DNA of 8,222 nt. It comes from Methanobacteriaceae archaeon (GTDB lineage: Archaea > Methanobacteriota > Methanobacteria > Methanobacteriales > Methanobacteriaceae). Below, piece by piece: positions 1-4,501 of this stretch. The notes under the pieces are model-generated. The model was not told the origin of the DNA and made no database searches. It worked only from the letters and a program-made list of their open reading frames with translations. Made by a program: the position numbers and the translations under genes. The first letter of the stretch is position 1. Every line of letters starts with the position of its first letter. The DNA is taken from the NCBI GenBank assembly GCA_030693105.1, contig JAUYBK010000022.1:1-8222 (forward strand). The letters are read 5' to 3'.

Positions 1-326
1 CTAACCTCGGCATGTTTAGCGTATTTATGCTTTTTTAAAAGCAAGTTCACAATATCGGCACAAAGTGATTCGATTTCGACTGTTGATCCTTCTATAACTT
101 CTTCCAGCACTTCACTTATTGCTTCAGGGTTGCGGGACATGTGGATTCCTCGCTGGGTGCTGGGAAGATCCACAAAAGCATCAAAAGTAGGTAGGAGTAC
201 AATGGGTCTTTTTCCTTCTCTTTCGACTTTCAAAAGTTTCTTAACCCCGGTAACTCCCACCCGGGTTAAGTGCACGGGGATGCTTGGTATCTTATTCTGC
301 GTATCAGGCATACATTTTAGGTCCAA
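1..326 (-). CDS. mptA: GTP cyclohydrolase MptA (archaeal type IV), 5' part, runs off the left edge
   Basis: MptA converts GTP to 7,8-dihydroneopterin 2',3'-cyclic phosphate, the first step toward the pterin of tetrahydromethanopterin in methanogens; it is a soluble Fe(II)-dependent member of the FolE2-like family. The visible 108 residues contain family stretches: MPDTQ (6-10), TRVGVTGVKKLLK (21-33), RPIVLLPTFDAFVDLP (40-55) and RGIHMSRNPEAISEVLEE (from 59). The family is about 300 residues, so roughly two thirds of the protein lies outside the window. I chose a TTG start at 326-324 because a GGGGTGG ribosome binding site (333-339) sits 6 bases upstream. The in-frame ATG at 311-309 is 21 bases from that site and would drop only five residues. 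There is a 152-base spacer from the upstream gene on the same strand, so it may have its own promoter, though I cannot place a convincing TATA box. Identification is from recognised motifs, not from a search. Confidence 0.9.
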   Translation of the reverse strand, partial: MDLKCMPDTQNKIPSIPVHLTRVGVTGVKKLLKVEREGKRPIVLLPTFDAFVDLPSTQRGIHMSRNPEAISEVLEEVIEGSTVEIESLCADIVNLLLKKHKYAKHAEV

Positions 327-332
327 TTCTTT

Positions 333-339
333 CCACCCC
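333..339 (-). promoter_or_regulatory. Ribosome binding site that favours the TTG start of mptA
   Basis: The minus strand reads GGGGTGG here, followed by six bases and then TTG at 326-324. Its distance to the next in-frame ATG (311) is too long for normal pairing, so this site decides between the two starts. Confidence 0.6.
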
Positions 340-454
340 TTATTCTAATCTCATATTATCCATATTAGGTACTTGAAAAGTAATTTTTCACCTAAGTTAC
401 GGTGTAAATTGGGATTGATGTTATTAATAAAGAAACTATTTCAACTATATTATC

Positions 455-478
455 TTTTGTGGTATGAGCATCACAAAA
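455..478 (-). terminator. Stem-loop directly after the stop codon of the 479-1159 gene
   Basis: TTTTGTG (455-461) and CACAAAA (472-478) form a perfect 7-bp inverted repeat with a 10-base loop, abutting the TGA stop (481-479) of the minus-strand gene. On the minus strand it is followed by AT-rich sequence with short T runs. It could end the transcript or protect its 3' end. Archaeal terminators usually depend on T runs rather than hairpins, so the role is uncertain. Confidence 0.4.
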
Positions 479-1159
479 TCAGCAGCTTCCCAGTATTTTT
501 AGAAATTCTGGGATTTCTAAATCTTTTATACTACTTTTTTGCAGTGTCTTGGCACTGTAAATTTCTTCAGCCCGTTTTGCCAGCAATTCACTGGCAGGGT
601 CTTCTTCTATAATTACTAAAACTTTTTTCGGATTGAAAAGCTCTATTTTTCGGTCTAAATCGTTTATAACGTGTTTTATTTTCTTTTTTATTGGCTTAAG
701 TGCTTGATCAGGAATTTTTGGGTTTAAAGTCTTCATGTCTTCGATTTGGAGGGGTACTCCTGCCACCACTATCCTCTGAGGGTCCACTCCTAATTTGGTT
801 AGAGATTTTTTAAAGTTTACTTTAGGGGTTAGAAAAATGAAATTTAAAGAAAGCTTTTCAACTTCTTCTTCCCTGTTATCCATCTTTAAAACACCAAAAT
901 CAACCAGTAACGTGTCTATTTTATTTCTTATTTCTAAAAGCTGTCCACAGAAAATTTGTGCCTCCTCCTTTGATAGTTGATGATGGGGCCGGGAGGAATA
1001 AATGAATTCTTCTGATTCCAGCAACTGATTAAGAATTTCAGCGAAAATTTTAGAATCTATTTTGCCTTTCTCCGGGGTTTTGAAAGTTTGCATACTCTTT
1101 GTGGATTTCCCGGCCTGTTTTAATAGAAATTGGGCCTGTTTTAATCTTGATCTTTCCAT
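479..1159 (-). CDS. Uncharacterised methanogen protein, possibly DUF2100
   Basis: A 226-residue soluble, lysine- and glutamate-rich protein with no signal peptide or membrane segment. The N-terminal third is predicted helical (RLKQAQFLLKQAGKSTKS). A conserved-looking segment FIYSSRPHHQLS follows at about 52-63. The C-terminal half is of alpha/beta character, with a strand-like KVLVIIEEDPASELLAKRAEEIY near 178-200. It resembles a conserved methanogen family that I tentatively equate with DUF2100; no biochemical role is known to me. The start is ATG at 1159: GGAG sits 5 bases upstream, while the adjacent TTG at 1162 would be too close. The ribosome binding site overlaps the TGA stop of the upstream deacetylase gene (9-base gap), so the two are almost certainly co-transcribed and translationally coupled. 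I would not assign an enzymatic function. Confidence 0.8.
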   Translation of the reverse strand: MERSRLKQAQFLLKQAGKSTKSMQTFKTPEKGKIDSKIFAEILNQLLESEEFIYSSRPHHQLSKEEAQIFCGQLLEIRNKIDTLLVDFGVLKMDNREEEVEKLSLNFIFLTPKVNFKKSLTKLGVDPQRIVVAGVPLQIEDMKTLNPKIPDQALKPIKKKIKHVINDLDRKIELFNPKKVLVIIEEDPASELLAKRAEEIYSAKTLQKSSIKDLEIPEFLKILGSC

Positions 1160-1168
1160 CAAATCTCC

Positions 1169-2197
1169 TCAGAATGTAAAAAATGGTGAAAAATTATCTT
1201 CAATCTTTTTAAATAATATTTTAGTTTCGTCCCGGACTTTATAATCTTCCCGAGTAAGTTTTTGATCTTCAATCGTTATTTCGTGTGTTAACACATTTAT
1301 CATTTTCAGGTTGCAGCGTGCCAAAGATTCCAGGTTATAACCTCCCTCTAAAGTGAGAGCCGCTGGTCCTGGTTGGCTAACTATCTCCATGGCCATCCAT
1401 TCGAAGAAGTAATCATCTAAAAGCACTCGAGACAGGGGGTCATCCTGGTGGGCGTCAAAGCCAACGTCATAAAAGTAAAAATCAGCCCCAAAATCTTCAA
1501 AAACTGGTTTTAAAATCCTTTCAAGTAAATATATGTAATCTGAAGTTTTTGAACCCGGTGCAACGGGAATATTGAGATTATATCCTTCTCCGGGGCCACG
1601 GCCAATTTCTTCTACAAACCCTTCTGATGGAAAAATGGTGTGTGGATCCTGGTGTATGGATATATAAAGGACATCCGGGTCGTTGTAAAATATTTCGGCT
1701 GTTCCATTACCGTAGTGGACGTCGAAGTCGAATATGCCGAATTTTTTAATATTTTTAGTTTCCCGGAGGTGCTCCAGGGCCACCGCGAGATTGTTGAACA
1801 GACAGAATCCCATGGCACGATCAGGAGTGGCGTGGTGTCCAGGAGGCCTTACCATGGAGTAACTACTACTGAAACTTTCTAGTGCTAATTCTGCAGCAGT
1901 TATAGTACCTCCAGCAGCTAATCTGGCTATTTGGTAACTTTCTGGTGAAGTATAGGTGTCGGGGTCCAGATAACCTCCACCTCCTTCACAGAACGATTTT
2001 ACATGTTCCACGTGTTCTTTAGAGTGAATTCTTCTTAGATCGTCCTCTTTTGCCATGTGGGGGGTTTGGATAGTAACTTCATTTATCAAACCGGACTCTT
2101 CCAGAGAGTTCATTATGCTAATCAGCCTTTGGGGAGATTCCGGATGATTAAAGGTCCTATGTTTTAGGTATTCTGGGGAATAGATTAGGGCCATCAT
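1169..2197 (-). CDS. Histone deacetylase family protein (zinc-dependent amidohydrolase)
   Basis: A 342-residue protein of the class I/II HDAC, acetoin-utilisation AcuC and acetylpolyamine amidohydrolase superfamily, which hydrolyses acetyl-amide bonds, typically on lysine or polyamines, in the cytoplasm. The active site is complete by inspection: HPESPQRL (18-25), general-base His pair in RPPGHHA (H121, H122), GFCLFNN (130-136), zinc ligands D159 and H161 in DFDVHYGNGT, zinc ligand D248 in GFDAHQDDPL, and the transition-state Tyr287 in LEGGYN. Length is normal for prokaryotic members. The start is the first of two adjacent ATGs (2197 or 2194), preceded by GGAAGGT. It lies 75 bases after an lrp-type gene and is tightly followed by the 479-1159 gene. 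Substrate cannot be told from sequence: archaeal chromatin proteins such as histones or Alba, metabolic enzymes, or acetylated polyamines are all possible. Confidence 0.93.
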   Translation of the reverse strand: MMALIYSPEYLKHRTFNHPESPQRLISIMNSLEESGLINEVTIQTPHMAKEDDLRRIHSKEHVEHVKSFCEGGGGYLDPDTYTSPESYQIARLAAGGTITAAELALESFSSSYSMVRPPGHHATPDRAMGFCLFNNLAVALEHLRETKNIKKFGIFDFDVHYGNGTAEIFYNDPDVLYISIHQDPHTIFPSEGFVEEIGRGPGEGYNLNIPVAPGSKTSDYIYLLERILKPVFEDFGADFYFYDVGFDAHQDDPLSRVLLDDYFFEWMAMEIVSQPGPAALTLEGGYNLESLARCNLKMINVLTHEITIEDQKLTREDYKVRDETKILFKKIEDNFSPFFTF

Positions 2198-2219
2198 TTT
2201 AAACCTTCCATTATTTAAT

Positions 2220-2243
2220 GCCCCAGAATGGCAATTTAGGGGC
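2220..2243 (-). promoter_or_regulatory. GCCCC/GGGGC inverted repeat at the expected start of the deacetylase transcript
   Basis: GCCCC (2220-2224) and GGGGC (2239-2243) flank 14 bases in an otherwise AT-rich spacer. The repeat lies about 20 bases downstream of a TATA-like element and 23 bases upstream of the deacetylase ATG, where the transcription start would be expected. It could be an operator or a 5'-leader hairpin. Confidence 0.35.
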
Positions 2244-2256
2244 GATAAAGATTTTT

Positions 2257-2264
2257 CATATAAG
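2257..2264 (-). promoter_or_regulatory. TATA-like box upstream of the deacetylase gene
   Basis: The minus strand reads CTTATATG, close to the archaeal TATA consensus, about 60 bases upstream of the ATG. With the usual offset of about 25 bases, initiation would fall near 2235. Read-through from lrp remains possible because the spacer is only 75 bases. Confidence 0.4.
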
Positions 2265-2272
2265 CCTAGCGT

Positions 2273-2755
2273 TTAAAGCATCCTGATGGAACTTAGATCT
2301 TCCTTGACTATGTTCAAAACGGTTTGAGTGTAGGTTCTTTGAACATCAGGTTCTTTTAAAAGTGCTTTTATGAACCGGTCCAGCTCACTGGTATCTTTAA
2401 ACCGGGCCACCAGTATGGCATCGAATTCTCCAGTCACATCGTACATACAAAGCACATTTTGGTGATAAGCAGTGCGGGTTTCCCAATTTTTCAGCACTCC
2501 CCCTTTCACTCGCACGCCAATGATGGTGGTGAGGTTATAGCCCAGTTTATCGTGGTCTATTATGGGGGCGAATTTTATTATAATGCCCTTTTTAGTGAGC
2601 TTTTCCATGCGGTTGTGCACGGTACCAATGGATATGTCCAGTTTTTTGGCAATTTTACGGTAGGATATCCGACCGTCTTCATTAAATATGGTGATTATTT
2701 GGCGATCCAAGTCATCAATTTCTACTATATTATTAATAGAGTCTCTTTCCTTCAT
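2273..2755 (-). CDS. Lrp/AsnC family transcriptional regulator
   Basis: A 160-residue DNA-binding protein of the feast/famine (Lrp/AsnC) family, which sense amino acids or related small molecules and act as dimers or higher oligomers. An N-terminal helix-turn-helix starts at IDDLDRQIITIFNEDGR (about 13-29), with the recognition region near ISYRKIAKKLDISIGTVHNRMEKL. It is followed by a ligand-binding RAM domain (about 68-155) including YDVTGEFDAILVARFKD and a C-terminal TYTQTVLNIVKED. Length is normal for the family. The start ATG at 2755 has AAGGTGG 6 bases upstream. A TATA box at 2803-2812 and an inverted repeat at 2784-2802 lie in its promoter, consistent with the autoregulation common in this family. 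It is upstream of, and on the same strand as, the deacetylase gene, so it may regulate or be co-transcribed with it. Confidence 0.93.
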   Translation of the reverse strand: MKERDSINNIVEIDDLDRQIITIFNEDGRISYRKIAKKLDISIGTVHNRMEKLTKKGIIIKFAPIIDHDKLGYNLTTIIGVRVKGGVLKNWETRTAYHQNVLCMYDVTGEFDAILVARFKDTSELDRFIKALLKEPDVQRTYTQTVLNIVKEDLSSIRML

Positions 2756-2783
2756 ACAATTCCACCTTATATGAACAATGATT

Positions 2784-2802
2784 ATATTATCGGTCTTAAT
2801 AT
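2784..2802. promoter_or_regulatory. Inverted repeat in the lrp promoter, candidate autoregulatory operator
   Basis: ATATTA (2784-2789) and TAATAT (2797-2802) form 6-bp arms around a 7-base centre that holds the only G/C-rich stretch of this spacer. It lies just downstream of the TATA box, at the predicted start of the lrp transcript. AT-rich arms can arise by chance. Confidence 0.35.
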
Positions 2803-2812
2803 TATATATAAA
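2803..2812 (-). promoter_or_regulatory. TATA box of the Lrp-family gene, possibly shared with the divergent small ORF
   Basis: The minus strand reads TTTATATATA, an excellent match to the archaeal TATA box, 48 bases upstream of the lrp ATG. Initiation near 2783 would leave a leader of about 25 bases. The same AT tract reads TATATATAAA on the plus strand, 45 bases before the small ORF at 2857, so it could drive both directions. Confidence 0.6.
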
Positions 2813-2856
2813 TATACATTTTTTATTTTTCCTTGCAAAGATTTTAAGTACCAGTT

Positions 2857-3105
2857 ATGACACTTAGTTATATAGGTGATCATGTGGGGCCACTTAACGA
2901 AGAGACCGTAAAGATGAGATACATTGCACTGGTAAAAAAGGGCATTATTGACGATGCAGAATGTAGTTCTTACAACTCGAAGGTCGACGTTGATCCGTGT
3001 ATGACTAGAAAAGTTAAGACGTTTGAAGATTATTTCGTGCCGGGAACTGTACTTTTAAGTGATAGGGCCAGTTACAAACTGCGCATTGAGTATCCCATGG
3101 AATAA
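2857..3105 (+). CDS. Small orphan ORF, hypothetical protein
   Basis: An 82-residue ORF that I do not recognise. It occupies a stretch with no competing frame. It looks coding: mixed codons with frequent purine-first triplets, a balanced composition (charged residues, four tyrosines, two phenylalanines), and base composition less AT-rich than the flanking spacers. Two cysteines lie at residues 36 and 48. There is no signal peptide or membrane segment; the start is likely short helices (LNEETVKMRYIALVKKGI), the end strand-like. Start choice is uncertain. ATG at 2857 has no ribosome binding site and might be a short-leader transcript from the TATA tract near 2803. An in-frame GTG at 2884 is preceded by GGTG (2875-2878) 5 bases away and would give 73 residues. 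It converges on the regulator gene at 3151-3699. It could also be a decayed fragment of a larger gene. Confidence 0.5.
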   Translation: MTLSYIGDHVGPLNEETVKMRYIALVKKGIIDDAECSSYNSKVDVDPCMTRKVKTFEDYFVPGTVLLSDRASYKLRIEYPME

Positions 3106-3130
3106 ACATTATCTTATTATCTAATACTTC

Positions 3131-3152
3131 CTTTTTAATTTTTTCATTTTTT
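3131..3152 (+). terminator. T-rich tract after the small ORF
   Basis: The plus strand carries three T runs of five to six bases starting 26 bases past the TAA of the 2857-3105 ORF, reaching the stop codon of the convergent regulator gene. T runs are the usual archaeal termination signal. Confidence 0.45.
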
Positions 3153-3699
3153 AAACTATGGTCAGCCGGCCGGCCGGGGTAATGGAGTATTTTTCCAGGC
3201 GTGATGATTTTTTCACCAAACCCCTATCAATTAAGCCGTTTAGATGTTTGTAGGTCATTGGCCGTGATATTTCAACTAAGTTTCCAATTTCGACTGCACT
3301 TAAATCTTTTTCAGAAAGATGAGTTATGATTTTGCGGCGAGTTTTGGATAAATCCAGCTTTAAAATCGGGAGTCTAACTATTTTTTCTCCATAACAGGTA
3401 AAAATCTCGTCCACTCCTTCACGGTTGGCTACAAAATTGAGCAAGGGGCCAATACCGCCACTACCAAACGCTACTATAACTCTACCATGCTTCTGAGCTC
3501 CTTTAATTATTTCTGCAATTTTTTGACATGATTCGAATTCATCCTCACTTTCAATTACTATTTCACCACCTTTTAGGAAGGAATCCAGTTCTGTTTTTTG
3601 TTTTTTACTATCATGTAAACTTATCATGCCTTCGGGCTGGGTTTTCATAGATGCATTGAAAAGGCACCGCCCTTTAAGATTGGTTATTAGGGTCTTCAT
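3151..3699 (-). CDS. Winged-helix transcriptional regulator with an N-terminal CARF-like alpha/beta domain
   Basis: A 182-residue predicted regulator. The C-terminal part (about 117-182) is a winged helix: KTRRKIITHLSEKDLSAVEIGNL, recognition segment ISRPMTYKHLNGLIDRGLV, then a wing ending ITPAGRL. The N-terminal 115 residues have alpha/beta character with strand-like VIVAF (74-78), a glycine motif GSGGIG (79-84), then FTCYGEKIVRLPILKLDLSKT leading into the HTH. This layout, in particular the glycine loop, the 'LPILKLDLS' linker and the HTH, resembles CARF-HTH regulators such as Csa3 and related haloarchaeal/methanogen proteins, though the N-terminal domain is shorter than a full CARF. That is a likeness judged by eye. 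The ATG at 3699 has AGGTGG 5 bases upstream. The gene is divergent from the glutamate-synthase-like genes with an 81-base spacer, so it probably controls them. No CRISPR or cas genes are in the window. Confidence 0.8.
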   Translation of the reverse strand: MKTLITNLKGRCLFNASMKTQPEGMISLHDSKKQKTELDSFLKGGEIVIESEDEFESCQKIAEIIKGAQKHGRVIVAFGSGGIGPLLNFVANREGVDEIFTCYGEKIVRLPILKLDLSKTRRKIITHLSEKDLSAVEIGNLVEISRPMTYKHLNGLIDRGLVKKSSRLEKYSITPAGRLTIV

Positions 3700-3729
3700 T
3701 TAAACCACCTGAAATATATATTCTCATCT

Positions 3730-3741
3730 TAGTATATAACT
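3730..3741. promoter_or_regulatory. Symmetric TATA-like element between the divergent regulator and glutamate-synthase-like genes
   Basis: The plus strand reads TAGTATATAACT and the minus strand AGTTATATACTA, so one element can serve both directions. Forward initiation would fall near 3757 (leader about 22 bases to GTG 3781); reverse initiation near 3712 (leader about 12 bases to ATG 3699). No other good TATA at proper distance is seen for either gene. Confidence 0.5.
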
Positions 3742-3746
3742 GTCTA

Positions 3747-3765
3747 CCTTCCAAGTTACAGAAGG
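3747..3765. promoter_or_regulatory. CCTTC/GAAGG inverted repeat over the forward start region
   Basis: CCTTC (3747-3751) and GAAGG (3761-3765) flank 9 bases. The repeat spans the predicted start of the glutamate-synthase-like transcript and its right arm overlaps the ribosome binding site (3761-3770). It is a candidate binding site for the divergent regulator; 5-bp arms are short and may be chance. Confidence 0.25.
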
Positions 3766-3780
3766 GGTGGGCATTTATAT

Positions 3781-4500
3781 GTGCCTGAGTTTTACCTACC
3801 ATCAACCAATAATGGGGGAATTAAAACGAGTGCATCAGAAGCGATAATAGCGGGGGAAGATCTTTCCACCCGACAGTTGAACACACAGATAAAAAAAGCA
3901 CTAGCTAAAGATGAATACAGAATTACACTGGATAAACCCGGTAAATTAAATTCTATAGCGGTAGGTTTGGATTCGGGAGTGGAGATCATACTCGGGGGAG
4001 ATGCTGGAGATTTTGTAGGGGCTCTTAACAACGGAGCTTTCATAGAAATAGATGGAAATACGGGTCGTTATGTCGGAGACAACATGACTTCTGGCGAAAT
4101 AATAGTTCGTGGATCTGCAGAAGATGGAGTTGGATTTGGAACCTATAACGGCACCATAGTGGTTTATGGAGATGCTGGAAATGCAGTAGGTCAACTGAAT
4201 AAGGGTGGAACCATTGTCATTGATGGTAATATGGGAAACCTGGCCGGACTGTACATGCTCAGTGGAGAGATCATAGTTACTGGCAATGCCGGAACCGACA
4301 CGGGGGACTGGATGATTGGCGGCACTATATACGTGGCCGGAGACTTTGAAACCGGGACCAACGCCGCAGTTTATGAACTTGATAACGAAGACAAGTCTAA
4401 ACTGTCCAAGATATTCCGCCAGCACAATATTAAAGCCGATGTGGACCACTTCCACAAGATAAAGCCCAAAGAATTACGACCATTCTATGGAGGTGATTAA
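3781..4500 (+). CDS. Glutamate synthase-like GXGXG-domain subunit (domain 3, GlxC/GltB3 type)
   Basis: A 239-residue protein consisting mainly of the right-handed beta-helix (GXGXG) fold that in bacterial GltB forms the C-terminal domain next to the FMN domain. Related folds occur in FwdC/FmdC of formylmethanofuran dehydrogenase. Glycine repeats of about 18-20 residues run from about 60 to 190: GGDAGDFVG, DGNTGRYVG, GSAEDGVG, GDAGNAVG, DGNMGNLAG, GNAGTDTG. The C-terminal tail (200-239) is helical and charged. In archaea this domain is encoded separately from the FMN and glutaminase domains. It starts at GTG 3781; GGGGTGG lies 10 bases upstream, a rather long spacing, and an ATG at 3779 is out of frame. 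The gene ends one base before the ATG of the FMN subunit, so the two are coupled and likely form a complex. Membership in a FwdC-like protein is less likely given that neighbour. Confidence 0.88.
   Translation: MPEFYLPSTNNGGIKTSASEAIIAGEDLSTRQLNTQIKKALAKDEYRITLDKPGKLNSIAVGLDSGVEIILGGDAGDFVGALNNGAFIEIDGNTGRYVGDNMTSGEIIVRGSAEDGVGFGTYNGTIVVYGDAGNAVGQLNKGGTIVIDGNMGNLAGLYMLSGEIIVTGNAGTDTGDWMIGGTIYVAGDFETGTNAAVYELDNEDKSKLSKIFRQHNIKADVDHFHKIKPKELRPFYGGD
4489..4497 (+). promoter_or_regulatory. Strong ribosome binding site fixing the start of the FMN subunit
   Basis: GGAGGTGAT overlaps the last codons of the upstream gene and lies 4 bases before ATG 4502. An in-frame ATG at 4487 precedes this site and is therefore unlikely to be used. 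Confidence 0.85.
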
Positions 4501-4501
4501 A

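Noticed and set aside
130..348. 72-codon plus-strand ORF
   Set aside because: It is the opposite-strand shadow of mptA, whose minus-frame translation matches a known family.
388..404. CACC...GGTG inverted repeat upstream of mptA
   Set aside because: Only 4-bp arms with an imperfect extension; too weak to call an operator.
2459..2860. 133-codon plus-strand ORF
   Set aside because: It lies antisense across the Lrp-family gene and its promoter; the translation has no recognisable features.
3165..3177. Pure G/C palindromic run GCCGGCCGGCCGG
   Set aside because: It encodes the conserved Thr-Pro-Ala-Gly-Arg end of the winged-helix regulator; coding constraint explains it, and no hairpin plus T run in the gene's direction follows.
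3946..4455. 169-codon minus-strand ORF opposite the GXGXG subunit
   Set aside because: The length reflects the repeated glycine codon pattern of the real gene; the translation is low-quality and has no ribosome binding site context.
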